Notes: a model not told the origin generated them from the sequence alone. A DNA stretch of 64,000 nucleotides from Heligmosomoides polygyrus polygyrus (GCA_947396885.1 OX377201.1:63152983-63216982), one strand, 5' to 3'. Positions 11,427 through 22,500 are shown, numbered from the stretch's first letter. Numbers and translations are program-made.

Positions 11427-12870
11427 CAATGGTGCGCGACGGCTATTATTTTAACAAGAAGATAACCGGCCCAGCCAAACTTTGTCCAAATACCTTATTT
11501 AGGATGCTGAACACGATGCCGATGTCCATTTCGACAATTACGGCCGATTTCCCTCTTAATCGGTAGTCGTGTCAAGACCACCGAATTCCCCAAACTCTGT
11601 GTAGGAGTTATGTGAGAAGATTGAAACAAATCCTACCTCTGCTGTTTAGAAATGCGTTCAGCTCCACTTTTGTATTAACCTCCATCTATTGCTTTTCTCC
11701 TTAGCAGCCTCACTCGTTAAAAAAATCCTACCCTACTTTCTCTGCTTTGATAACACAGTTGAAAGGTAATTGGTGAAGTTTGAAAGGAATTTTCTAGAGT
11801 AGCTGGTGAGCGTTACCCATACCTATCGCAACATACCCTCGCTAGTTGGCTGAAATTTTAAAAACGGAAGTCCGATTCGTCATGAGCACCAAAGTAACCT
11901 CCTAGACGAAGTCTTGTCTACATCGGACCCATTCCTTCTTTTATATCCTGATAAGACCACCGTAGTTAACGACGTGGGGGAGGGGGTAACCGGCCGTAAC
12001 TGTTTAGAGGAACATTGGCATCGTGTTTGGCATCCCAAATTTATCCTTAGACGAAGTTTGTGTCACGATATCTCGTGTCACGTTTGTGCGGCGCGCTTCG
12101 TCCCACGGGCCAGACACGCGAAAATCGCTCTCGTCGTCAACGTGTTAAATTGTCCTCGGCTGTTGCAACCATCGAGAATCCTTTCTCCTTTAAGGTTGGC
12201 CTGACCATAAGCATAAACAATCGTCTTACAGACCGCATTATCTGGTTACTAGTAAGGGTCCTGGTTCAACCGCTCAGATCCGTACCTTTACACCGTGCAC
12301 CAATGCTTTCCTCCAAAAACTTCGATCCACGATACCTTCTAGAAACTTTCGTCGTCACCTTGTTATATACAGTACCGGACGCGTCTTTTGAATGGCCGCC
12401 GCAAAACCGCGATTTTGCGGTTTTTGCGTCTTTTGGATATAACTCGCCCAGAAGTCACCCATTTGAAAAATCAGTGGTATATTTGAGCTCAGAAGCTCAG
12501 GCTCTATCGTTTTTTATACATCTTTCATATGAAGCCGTGAAAATGTTCGAAACTGAAAATCTGCGCTCCATTGCCGACTGGTTGTCGGTCGCATACCGTG
12601 GAAAACCGTTGCATGCCCACATTTCCTCTAATTTGAGACTGGTTGAGAAACGGTTGGCACCGTTCGATTTGCCTCTTCGAGATCTACACAAACGTTTATA
12701 CATATGTTTACCAGACCACCGCATTTTCGCAGTGAGTGGCCAAAACGAATGGGTGGATCAGTCTCTTTGCGACTGTAGCAGCTTATTTCCCAGGACATGC
12801 ATGTTTTCGGAGTATCTCGAACATGGCGTACGTCGCCAGTGCTCTCTCATGCCAGGAATCCTCCGAGAGT
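11427..12870. other. Repeat-derived stretch with no supported gene
   Basis: A long open frame (12060-12977, plus, 305 codons) has no known domain and runs into the fold-back repeat, so it is not called a gene. At 11860-11910 is a copy of the dispersed motif AACGGA..CCGATTCGT..ATGAGCACC also seen at 5930, 13440 and 48750. An imperfect hairpin of about 11 bp lies at 12399-12428. Confidence 0.4.
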
Positions 12871-13960
12871 GCGCCGTACACAATGCAAATAGGATCGAAC
12901 TTATCAATCGAGTGTACGCGACAGCTCGCAAATTGCACCCGCGGGCGTGTTCTGAGCGCAGTCACTCTTTCAATTAGGAATCTTTTCCCTCTGCAACATG
13001 AGGATTTTGAGGCAGTAGAAAGTTCAAGAAGCGCACGTTTTTCTGATTTAAGTACTGCGAGAGGATGAGGCGAGCTAACGGCATGCAAATGCGTGGGCGA
13101 GCACAAGACTGTAAGCACTTTACGACGACATGCTCGCAGCTCTCCAGATTTCTAAACTGTTTTGACTCCATCTGCTATTTTAGAGCGGAGGAGGACAACG
13201 GTGAAGGTCCTTTCGCCCTTACTCGCCCATTTTTGAGTTCTCGACACTCTCAATGGTACCATTCTGTTCAGCTCGAAAAAGTCTATGGAAGGGTATCAAT
13301 CTCGACCAATTCTAGGAAAATCGATTTTTTTGACAATTCCCTTGCATCAAAGGGGTAGTCGGCTCAAGGCCGCGGCAGAAGGACAATGACGTCATCGAAA
13401 GTCGATATTTTCGAAGTTGGCCAATTTCCAAAATCATCTAGGGAGTTATTTGGTGCGTTGATTACTAATCGGGCGTCCGCTTTGAAAATCCCGCCGATTT
13501 CGGTAGGTTACCCTCCGTTTGAGGGTGATCGGGTCAGAAAAACTAAAAAAACCAAATAACCCTAAATGATTTTGGACCAGGAAATTTGGCCAATATCGAA
13601 AATATCGACTTTCGATGACGTCATTGTCCTTCTGCCGCGGCCTTGAGCCGACTACCCCTTTGATGCAAGGGAATTGTCAAAAAAATCGATTTTCCTAGAA
13701 TTGGTCGAGATTGATACCCTTCCATAGACTTTTTCGAGCTGAAGAGAATGGTACCATTGAGAGTGTCCAGAACTCAAAAATGGGCGAGTAAAGGCGGAAG
13801 GACCTTCACCTTCATCGAACCCATCGAACCCTTTGATGCGAAATTGTCAATCGTTCTTGACAGAGTTACTGCGCTCAGCACACGCCGTAGGGTGCAACTT
13901 GCGAGCGGTAGCGCCCACTCTATCGATGGGTTCGATTCTCTATGCATTGTTCACGGGGCA
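12871..13960. repeat. Fold-back element of the GC-rich repeat family, copy 3
   Basis: Nested inverted repeats: 13200-13454 pairs with 13551-13810 at about 95% identity around a 96-bp spacer. Further out, 12871-12970 pairs with about 13860-13960. The left side carries an extra 230 bp that the right side lacks. The left half is the same family as 4385-4880. No coding capacity was recognised. Confidence 0.75.
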
Positions 13961-14408
13961 CTTCGAAGTCTCGCCTGGACGGGGTACAGCAACTCCTGTG
14001 TAGGGCGGCTGAGCGGACTGCCGCACAGAATGGCCTGCTTCAGCATCGGCCTATGTCCCTCGACTTACAGCAGGACCACCTCATCTCCTGTACAGCACAT
14101 AATTCGACTCGTCCTAGTGCTTCTGCCTACTCGCACGAGTGGACCGTCAACGTACCCACATCCAGCGTGGCAACGCGGGTCCTGCTTACGTTACGGGACT
14201 TTTGGACCAGCTCATTTACCACCCCCCCCCCCTCCCCGCCCCTCCCAATACCGTCCTCGCATCAAGGGCCCTTGCATACTTCTCACACTCGCCGGGTTTT
14301 GCGAGTACGTGTCTGCACCTGCAAACGCCACAGCACTATCCCAATACTCACACAACGTCATCTGATGTGACAAGGGATCTCGATAGGCAGGTCCGCCACG
14401 GGCCTGTC
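13961..14408 (+). repeat. Dispersed repeat that served as target of the CR1-type insertion
   Basis: The part 14255-14408 matches 58318-58480, starting from CCTCGCATCA. It continues beyond the retrotransposon at 18581-18660, which matches 58470-58560. The repeat was therefore split by the element. A C-rich run at 14221-14240 precedes it. Confidence 0.65.
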
Positions 14409-14687
14409 TATGTATGTATGTTTATGTATGTATGTTTATTACATGGGTGACCAAGTAGAAAAAAATGCCTGAGTAGCGAACACATAACACAACGCATCAA
14501 CTCAAAAGGTATTCGAAGTAATACTAAAATCGAAAACAACAACAAAAAAACGACAAAAAAATGGGCAAATAGGTGGCCGTAAGATTGGAACTGACATCAA
14601 TTATTTGTTATTTAATCTTTCAGATAGTTATCCACCTGCTTCTTGAATGTGCGAAAGCATAATGCAACCTGCTGCTTCCTGCTGAAT

Positions 14688-17390
14688 TTACCAAATTCTG
14701 TGCCTGCTCTGTTTACAAAAAAAATTTCTTACGTTTCTCTTGGCCTTTGGTAGAAATACTTTCAAAGCTCCACCTCGCGTGCGTGATGGTTTCAAGTTAA
14801 ATAACTCGTTGACTTTACATTCTGTCGGGCAGTATATGATTTTATATAACATTAAAAGGTCATTCCTCACTCTTCTCTTGGCTAAGGATTGAAGTCCAAA
14901 ATTGATATTTCTCGTCGCACCATCTGGGATAAGGTCATATGTAAACCCTAGAGATCTAATCATCAGTTTCCTTGTAAAACTGTTTTGAACGCTTTCTAAC
15001 TTCGAAATCGATTTTTTCTTGAAGGGACAGAATACCACCGTACCATATTCCAGGACTGGGCGGACGTAGGTTTTGTACGCTTGCAAAAGTACTTCATGTT
15101 TGCGAGTCGACAGAGCTCTGAAGATGTTATATATCAATCGGGTTGCTTTGGTGGCAATATATTCACAGTGGCTATCAAAACTCAGATCCTCGCTCACTAT
15201 AAACCCAAGATCTCTGACGCTGGTTGCTGAATTAACTGTTGCGCCTCCAATATTGTAAGAAAAACGAGCATTTCGTGGTCCTAAATGCAGAACATGGGAT
15301 TTTTCTTCAGACAGAGGCAATCCCCATCTTCCAGACCACGAAACTACCGCGTCTATCCCATTTTGGAGTGCTTCCCGAGAAGTCGAGTCAGATATGACAT
15401 GGTACAGCTTTAAGTCATCAGCAAATGCACAGCATTTCACTCCCGTCTCGCATGCTAATTTAGGGAGATCGTAAGTGAAAATGTTAAACAATACCGGTGA
15501 CAGCACGCATCCTTGGGGCACCCCAGACAGTGCTGATCTTGGACGCGAATAGCAATAATTAACCCTTACCTGAAAGGTTCGATCATCAATGAAGTCTGCA
15601 ATCCAGGCTATGATCCTTGGGTAAATTCCAACCTCATACATTCTGCTTAGAAGTAGTTTATGACTGACACGGTCGAATGCTTTTGCGAAGTCAAAATACA
15701 CTACATCTACAGCGCTACCTTTATCTGCAGAGGAAGTCCAGTCATTGAGACATTGCAGCATGGCAGTGATAGTTGACCTTCCTTTCTGGAAACCGTGTTG
15801 CTTTGTTGAGATTATGCAGTTATCGCTTAGATGGTTGACGATCTTTTTCTTCAAAAGCTTCTCAAACAATCTGGCCAGGAGAAGTTATGCTCACTGGCCG
15901 AAAGTTTTTTGGACAGTCGTATGGCGGTTTCTTTGGCAACGGGGTAACATATGACATTTTCCATCTTCGCGGCACTTTGGCATGCATAAAACTAAGGTTA
16001 AAGATGAATTCGAGGGGTGTTGCTATCACTTCCGCAACGGCTTGAAAGAATGACAGCGGGATATGATCAGGTGTAAGAGATGATGACTTTGGCCATTTGG
16101 AAAGTAATTCAAGGATGTCTTCTCTTCTACACCAGAAGGAATCATTCATAACCGGAAAGCTCTGTTGTCTTTGGAGACAACATTCATTCTTTGGGATATA
16201 AAAAACTTGCTCAAATGTGTCGGCTAATAGCTCGGCTTTTTCCTAGTCACTTCTTGCTATGTAACTTCCAGGTTCACTAAGGACTCCTAGTCTCGATTTG
16301 AATTGTATCTTACCGCTTAGATATTTAAAAAATTCTTTTTTATTCCCGCTTTCTACCACCTTCTTTTCGATGGAGGCGTTATACTTTCTTAGCTTATCTT
16401 CGAATTTTTTGTTAATCTCTCTAAACTTGGCCCAGTGCTCGGACCGTTCGCTGTCATCATTTGCATTTGCAGCAGCCCATGCGAGTGACTTCCTCTTGTG
16501 CAAGGATACTAGGTAGCCGGGAAGCCTTGTTTTTCCGAGCGGAACTCCAACATAGGGTACAAAAAGTTCAATACTATGCTGTAAGATGGCCAGAAAAAGC
16601 TCATATTTGTCGCTGATACTATCTGCCATTGATAGAAACCCAAACCAGTCGACATTGCTCAGATATGCTCGAATCACATCGTAGCCAGCAAGCTTAAAAT
16701 TCCTTTTGTAAATAACCGTTTGTTCTGTCGGCAGCTTAAGAACTGTTTCGAATTTCACTGACCCGTGGTCGCTATTGCCAATAGGACATTCACTTGCGAC
16801 ATTGAAAATTAATTGATCAGCATTAGTAAGAACTAAGTCTAAGATGTTATCACCTAATGTTGGCCCTTTAACCAATTGTTTTAGGCCGTAGTGGCAACAT
16901 AACTCGAGAAACTTCCTTGGTGCTCAAGAAGAGTGATCATCACACCTAGTAAGTGTGGTCTCGTTCCATTTAATGTCGGGCAAATTGAAATCACTACACA
17001 TTATACCATTGGGTGGTTGCAAGACAGTAGGTCCCCCAACGCCTTCCACAACTGATCAGAAAAGGTGGCAAGACATGCAGGCGTGCGATAAACTACTACC
17101 CAGCGAACTGCAACACCTTCCATTGCTGTGTCGATACATAAAAGTTCATAGCCCATAGTTACCGATTCCATAAAAATTTCACGTGGGCAAAGAGTCCTTC
17201 TAGCCAAAATGGCAACTCCACCGCCTTTCTTCAAACTAAGATCACACCTAAACACGTCGTACTCTTCGCACCAGTCACCCAGAAGAGAGCTTGTATCAAC
17301 AGCGGGTTGGAGCCAAGTTTCGGTAAGAGCAAGCACAGAGACATTGGAATTGTTCAGCAAAAATTGTAGGCCATTTATGTTTTTTGACAT
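14688..17390 (-). pseudogene. ORF2: endonuclease-reverse transcriptase with few lesions
   Basis: The endonuclease starts at 17390 (LALTETWLQPAVD, FRCDLSLKKGGGVAI) and continues through DFNLPDIKW and a GNSDHGSVKFE histidine motif at about 16790. The RT shows FRPVSI, QHGFQKGRST, VVYFDFAKAFDRVSH, SGVPQGCVLSP and the catalytic CAFADDLK at about 15430. After the RT come thumb-like segments VRPVLEYGTVVF and QNSFTRKLMIRSLGF. Lesions I can see are a one-base frameshift near 17000, a stop near 16927, an in-frame stop near 16243 and a frameshift near 15875. From 15869 to 14688 the RT frame is intact for 393 codons. The product would nick target DNA and copy the element RNA into it. Confidence 0.85.
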
Positions 17391-17458
17391 AGACCGTATG
17401 TTAACCAGATAACATATTGATCTAACGTTTGGTTTGCGAAATCGCCGGTTACAACCAC

Positions 17459-18262
17459 CTAGTTTCCCGAGGGCAACAGCGGACTTTGGCTTTGAACACG
17501 GACTTCATCAACAACAGTACGAGTGACGGCGGTCTGAGTAGACATAGCACTATTATTCATCAATGGCTTTTCATGATTGAAGTTCCTCTCGCCAGGAGAC
17601 AAGGAAGGACGAACACAGATCCCTTTCTGGGGGAAAAACCTCAACTGAGATTTACGTTTGAGTATCAGCCTTTGGAATTGGCTTGATGGTAAAACTACTT
17701 TAAGCAACCTAGGGGCATTCGCCTTCGGGCGGCCCATGCGGTAGAGGGTTTTGGGAAAACAAGCTATATCGAGAAAGTCAAGCAATGACATCACGCAGTC
17801 CCAATCATGGTTGATATTATCATAAGCACTACGAGAACGAGATTCAGGAACTCCTTTTACAACGATGCCGCGTTTAAGGTCGGGATCACTGATGAGAGAG
17901 TCATTGTCGAGAGCATTATGTGAAGTAACAGGAGGAGAGATGTTGGAAGGTGGCGAGACATGATTTTTACTAATAGGCAGCAACTCCTCAATTCTCAATT
18001 TGAGTAATGAGTTCTCTTCCCTGAGTTTCTTGTTCTCCTCCAGTATCGCATCATTTCGTCGACTCATTTCGGCGAGCTCCTTCCTGGTTTCCAATAGTTC
18101 CTTCCTCGTTTCGGCTAGTGCGTCGATCATGATCTGGACATACGACGGAGACCATGCAGAGGCAATCCATCGCCGAATTAGCGCCCTGGCTGATGACGGA
18201 GAGTGGCAGACACGAGGGCGTTTTGCTGGAACTGAAGAGGACCGAGGAGAAGACGAAAGCAT
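17459..18262 (-). CDS. ORF1 protein of the CR1-type element
   Basis: An intact 267-codon frame directly upstream of ORF2 on the same strand. The N-terminus is Ser/Arg-rich. A heptad-like coiled coil follows (about residues 45-95, ETRKELLETRKELAEMSRR then EENKKLREEN). A globular stretch follows with GIVVKGVPES and APRLLKVVLPS, which fits the RRM-like nucleic-acid-binding fold common in ORF1 proteins of this superfamily. The expected role is RNA packaging and chaperoning in the retrotransposition particle. Role and fold are inferred from position and motifs. Confidence 0.7.
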   Translation of the reverse strand: MLSSSPRSSSVPAKRPRVCHSPSSARALIRRWIASAWSPSYVQIMIDALAETRKELLETRKELAEMSRRNDAILEENKKLREENSLLKLRIEELLPISKNHVSPPSNISPPVTSHNALDNDSLISDPDLKRGIVVKGVPESRSRSAYDNINHDWDCVMSLLDFLDIACFPKTLYRMGRPKANAPRLLKVVLPSSQFQRLILKRKSQLRFFPQKGICVRPSLSPGERNFNHEKPLMNNSAMSTQTAVTRTVVDEVRVQSQSPLLPSGN

Positions 18263-18587
18263 GACGAGTGAATGCTGGGTGAACGACCGGCCGATACGGA
18301 CTCTGTGACCTATCGATTCACGGCAGCACGACGAATAAACAACACCATACCGGGAGGGGTGGCACCAAGTTTCACGACTGAATCAGACGGACGAATTTCA
18401 CTCCCGGCCACAAGGAGTGGACGCACGGCACGCAGGATGGACCGGAGATGAGCAGAAATACAGAAAATGGATGAAGACGACTAGGCGTCGGTAGTAGTCG
18501 AAAGGCGGTCGGAGCAAGGGTAGAGGCGACCAGTCGCTGGCAGCGCAGGATCGAGAATGGCAGCGCAGGATCGAGAATGCGCCTGTC

Positions 18588-18960
18588 GCCTGTACTCGAA
18601 TGCCCGTGTTTACGGAACCGAACAGTTTCCAATGGCACCAAGTGGAGGAATGGACGTCGCTATCGATTGTTCTGCATTTGAAAAAAAAACGGTTTTCCGC
18701 GAACAAATTTCGAATTAACCACCAAATTTCATTTTCTATTAAGCTGTCGTAAAACTACTCTCCGCTTTGAGGTATGTATAAATAAATAAGTTTTTTACCC
18801 TAAATCACTCCGTCTCAGGAAAAGCCACACATACTGTTCAGCAGGTTTTTTCCTGCTATTTCAGAAAACATGGATTCGCTCTAATTTTTCTAACCGACGT
18901 TTTCCATGGCTCCGTAAAGTCATGAACCGACGCGATTATTGGGTCTTCATGTTTTACCAA
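18588..18960. other. Continuation of the split repeat, then AT-rich sequence
   Basis: 18581-18660 is the right half of the repeat whose uninterrupted copy is at 58.47-58.56 kb. The rest shows no feature. Confidence 0.45.
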
Positions 18961-19480
18961 TTTAAATTGGGACACCCTGCGGCAGATGGATCCTTAACAG
19001 AACCTTAACTTTGACAGCGTTTTTGGGACGGACAGCCCTTGTGAACGAATGGTGAGGCTCTGCTTCGGAAAACTCGCTTCTGGTGATTTTGATCTCGAAG
19101 AAAAACCGAGTCGCGGGCGCAGGTCGTCGCTAGTTTTAAGGAGAGCCGTCGAAGCAAATCCGGAGACGAAAACACGTACGTCAGCAGAGGACCTTGGCGT
19201 ACATTATACATATTATAGTACGGCAGCAAGACATTTGGCGAGTATCGGCAAGGTGAAGAAGATGTCAAAGTGGGTGCCTCATGAGCTGACCGATGACCAG
19301 CGTCTGGCGCGTTTCGACACTTGCTCCAATCTGCTAGTTCGCTTTTATTTAAAAATGAGTCTTTTGTAAGCCGCGTCATAACTTTAAGTGAAAAATTGGG
19401 CCTTTACGATAACAGGAACCGGGGATTTGTCTGGGTAGATAAGGTTGCTCCTAACATCCTTTCGTAAACCAGTGGTGAAT
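18961..19480 (+). pseudogene. mariner-type transposase fragment
   Basis: At 19020-19370 the frames read MVRLCFGKLASGDFDLEEKP, EANPETKTRTSAEDLGVHY and KVKKMSKWVPHELTDDQRLA. These match the helix-turn-helix DNA-binding half of Mos1/SETMAR-type mariner transposases. At about 19371-19480 comes decayed sequence of the start of the catalytic domain (LYDNRNRGFVWVDK). The DD34D catalytic residues are not preserved and the C-terminal half is missing. No inverted repeats could be fixed. This is a dead DNA-transposon relic. Confidence 0.75.
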
Positions 19481-20127
19481 AGAGGAGGGGCGCCCCTGTA
19501 TCAGGACAAGGTAGGGCCACACCTCACAAATCACTCGGGGAAAATTGACCCATTTAAGTAATGAAGTTCTTCCTTGCCCACCATATTTTCTCTATCTTTC
19601 CCCCACGTCGACCTCCCCCCCCCCACACACACACAGAGTACCACTTTTTCCTAGCTCTTGATACTCTTTTGCGTCAGAAACAATTCACTAATTTAGCCGA
19701 TGTTGAATGTGCCCTCCTGGATTTCGTTCATGTGATCTCAATTTTTATCGTAAAGGAATAGTTTCACTACCGTTTCGTTGGCAAAAATGAATATATTCTA
19801 GTTGTTTTTACTTCGATTAATAAAGTTGTGTTCAAGCTGAGCTAAAGCAGTTTGAAGTAAGCAGTCCCCTTTCTGATTTTGCGACAGCCTAATACAAGTT
19901 TTTCAGGATGTTATGGACACGACACTTCTAGCTGAAGTACCAACGTCTGCGCCTGACATTATACTCCGGCATGATATTGGATAAAATTTCGACCGTTGGA
20001 CTAAAGGATGGACTTGTCACCGAAACAACTTTCTCTCATCTGAAAGAAGGCACATCAGAGAAATGAAAGTGTAAAGCGAGCTTACCCCGCCCCGCATGAA
20101 GGCGTCCTCTTGGAAAACTGTTTCTTA
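19481..20127. other. No supported feature
   Basis: The stretch holds a C-rich/CA-rich run at 19606-19635 and a few short open frames without domains. Confidence 0.35.
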
Positions 20128-20424
20128 TAAAGGATAAAGGATAAAGGACGGCGTTACTCAATCCCTTTTGGGATGCTCCAGCGCATACTACTTCTATGGG
20201 ATGTCGTGGAGACGATATGAATGCGTATTTGGCCATACAATGACTTGCGGTGGCCAGCCGATGAACAAGTCAGCGCTTTATCCTTCCCAGACAAGTCTGG
20301 TACCAATTCACCGACCCCGGAGGGATGGAAGGCTTGGTTGGCCTGGGCGGGAAACCCGAACCAGGAACCTGGTATCGGGTGCACGCGACAGTCGCGCCTC
20401 CTCCGACTGCGCTACACGCGCCCT
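20128..20424 (-). mobile_element. tRNA-derived SINE, copy 1
   Basis: On the minus strand the head begins GGGCGCGTGTAGCGCAGTCGG, with a pol III A box (TAGCGCAGTCGG), followed about 45 bases on by a B box (GGTTCGGGTTTCC). A body of about 200 bp follows, and the tail is three repeats of a TTTATCC-type unit (20128-20150). A second copy lies at 36850-37156 and a decayed third at about 58600-58775. Head, body and short tandem tail are the hallmarks of a SINE mobilised by a partner LINE. Confidence 0.75.
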
Positions 20425-21076
20425 GAACTGCTTCTTATACTTTCAAAAATATTTTTTGTTTATTTTTTAAAAATTTAAAATTTTTTCGAAATTCTAGGAA
20501 ATAACCGAGTGATGATCATTTACACAAAATCACGTTTTTTGGTCAAAAATCAAGTTCCCTCCGCCCCTCGTGAAAACCTCTCTTTTGGATACTTCGAAAA
20601 ACCTAATCGAACTATGATCATTTTTATCAATGTCCAATTATGACGCACCAATAACGTTGGAGCAAAGTCGACAAGAGGTCGGTTCAACCTGTCCGATTTA
20701 AAAAGTCATAATTTTCAGTGTGTGTTGTACAAGACTTTACTTTTTCGCAGAATTTAAACCGCATAGGTGGTCTTCTTCAGGTATAAAACAATTTTTTTCA
20801 AGAAAATTAGAATTTTAAATACGATCCCTCCAATCATGCCGACATCGTAGCGGAGACGCTTTTCTACTGTATGATAAACGGAGCTTGATTTCCTCTAAGG
20901 TGCAATTAGATTTTTTGATGATGTCTTCCTCAATTAGGTGAAAATTATTTCTAAGAGAAGTTCACCGCTCCTCCCTCGGTTGCGGCTACGTCGCACCGAC
21001 TCGAAGAGCGCTTCAAAAGATTTTTCTAAGGAAAGTCGTCATTTCTTATGTCGTCTTTAGTAATTAACAGTCAAAA
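20425..21076. other. AT-rich stretch with no supported feature
   Basis: Many homopolymer runs, no domain, no repeat resolved. Confidence 0.35.
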
Positions 21077-21185
21077 TCTTACTATCCTACTATATATAAA
21101 GCAGCAAGCGTGTGTGTGTGCGTGCGTGTGTCTGTCCGTCCGTCAGACTTGAGTTGGGGCGCGGCAGCCGAAGACGTCGGCAACC

Positions 21186-21551
21186 GTGCATGGCGAGCCG
21201 CAGACGTGCCGAACACGTTGGCAACCGTGCATGGCGAGCCGTAGACGTGCCGAACACGTCGGTAACCTGCATGGCGAGCCGTAGACGTGCCGATCACGTC
21301 GGCAACCGTGCATGGCGAGCCGTAGACGTGCCGAACACGTCGGTAACCGTGCATGGCGAGCCGTAAACGTGCCGAACACGTCGGCAACCGTGCATGGCGA
21401 GCCGTAGACGTGCCGATCACGTCGGCAACCGTGCATGGCGAGCCGTAGACGTGCCGATCACGTCGGCAACCGTGCATGGCGAGCCGCAGACGTGCCGAAC
21501 ACGTCGGCAACCGTGCATGGCGAGCCGTAGACGTGCCGAACACGTCGGCGG
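21186..21551 (+). repeat. 41-bp minisatellite, nine units
   Basis: The unit starts GTGCATGGCGAGCCG and contains GACGTGCCGAACACGTC, a 6-bp stem with a CCGAA loop. Units are 40-41 bp and differ at a few positions (T/C, A/T). Related units occur inverted at 46505-46680 and 49284-49400. A diverged subfamily, ending GGGATTCAG in place of GGCGAGCCGT, forms the arrays at 22.3, 24.1 and 39.7-40.1 kb. Confidence 0.9.
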
Positions 21552-21561
21552 CACGAAACTT

Positions 21562-21935
21562 CGGCCCTGGGGATGATCGAGGTCGCTGAACACGAATCTG
21601 AAGTCGACCAATCGATATCGATCGATATTATCGATTTTTTGAGGATGGCGCTCAAGTGGGGCGAAACCTCGGCCCTGGGGATGATCGAGGTCGCTGAACA
21701 CGAATCTGAAGTCGACCAATCGATATCGATCGATATTATCGATTTTTTGAGGATGGCGCTCAAGTGGGGCGAAACCTCGGCCCTGGGGATGATCGAGGTC
21801 GCTGAACACGAATCTGAAGTCGACCAATCGATATCGATCGATATTATCGATTTTTTGGGGATGACGTTCAAGTGGCGGAAAACTTCGGCCCTGGGGGTAA
21901 TCGAGGTCGCTGAACACGAATCTGATGTCGGATCC
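21562..21935 (+). repeat. 108-bp satellite, three units plus a partial
   Basis: Units begin CGGCCCTGGGG at 21562, 21670, 21778 and 21886, an exact 108-bp period. Each contains a self-complementary AT-rich box built from ATCGAT (AATCGATATCGATCG). Copies on the other strand at about 46080-46500 show that the block travels with this Helitron family. Confidence 0.9.
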
Positions 21936-22289
21936 ATCTCGATTAACATAAAGGTCAGAAGGCTTAGGGAAGAATAGGAAGCCGGTAGCGGCCCTGCGTC
22001 CTATTCTTGGGGTTTGGGGTGAAGCCCCAACCAGTCGTAGGCGGCCGCTAGGCCGACGTACGACTGGTATAAATATAATCCGCTAGATCCGTGGGTTCAC
22101 GTTGCCGGTCACGGGATGCGGAAGTGAAGCCAAGAGATGCCTACGACAGTGTGGCGTATGCCGGCCGGACTTTGGTTGAGCTTAATCATGTGAGATTGCT
22201 GACAAACTATATCTTATCGCCGGATCGTCCATGTTTTGGATATATTCAGCAAACAACGCGTCAGGGTATGAATGGGGACCAAGCACGGA

Positions 22290-22500
22290 GCGTAGGGATT
22301 CACAAGACGTGGGCAGACGTCGTCCAACGTGCGTTGGGATTCAGAAGACCTGCCGAAGACGTCGCCCAACGTGCGCAGGGATTCAGAAGACGTGTCGCAC
22401 ACGTTCAACTTGCCTAGGGATTTCGAGTAAGGGGAGCAGTAGGAGGAGGGACCAGTGAAGAGGGATCAACAAGGGCGACCACTAGAATGGGGGGGGGGAG
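22290..22500 (+). repeat. Degenerate GATTCAGAAGACGT minisatellite and purine-rich GGACCAGT repeat
   Basis: Three units of about 42 bp with GATTCAGAAGACGT and a CCAACGTGCG end are followed by a G/A-rich run with repeated GGACCAGT. The same order is found at 24.1-24.5 kb and, inverted, at 39.69-40.1 kb. Confidence 0.65.

Larger units (their letters stand above)
14409..18580 (-). mobile_element. Near full-length CR1/jockey-superfamily retrotransposon
   Basis: On the minus strand the order is: a 5' UTR with a 20-bp tandem duplication at about 18540-18580, ORF1 at 18262-17459, the endonuclease-RT ORF2 at 17390-14688, and a 3' UTR ending in a short tandem tail of ATACATACATAA type at 14409-14445. 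GCCTGTC lies directly outside both ends (14402-14408 and 18581-18587), compatible with a 7-bp target duplication. The same heptamer occurs twice in the empty site near 58.46 kb, so this is not decisive. ORF2 carries a few lesions, so the copy is probably dead but young. The absence of an RNase H domain after the RT agrees with this superfamily. Confidence 0.85.
21085..22067 (+). mobile_element. Non-autonomous Helitron nested in the outer Helitron
   Basis: The element starts A|TCCTACTATATATAAAGC at 21085 and ends CTGG|T at 22067, so it sits between A and T as Helitrons do. The 3' end has a GGGGTTTGGGGTGAAGCCCC stem (about 22011-22030) and a final two-part hairpin at 22031-22067 (9-bp outer stem, CGGCC/GGCCG inner stem). 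The interior is almost entirely tandem repeat: a 41-bp array and a 108-bp array. It encodes no protein. The 5' end resembles lepidopteran Helitron termini (TC-TACTA-TATA-AAA). Confidence 0.7.

Noticed and set aside
12060..12977. 305-codon open frame on the plus strand
   Set aside because: No known domain. It runs into the fold-back repeat, has no splice or start context, and its composition matches the surrounding repeat DNA.
21082..21949. Open frames of 130-166 codons on both strands of the satellite region
   Set aside because: They arise because 108 is a multiple of 3 and the 41-bp units are GC-rich; the translations are simple repeats with no fold.
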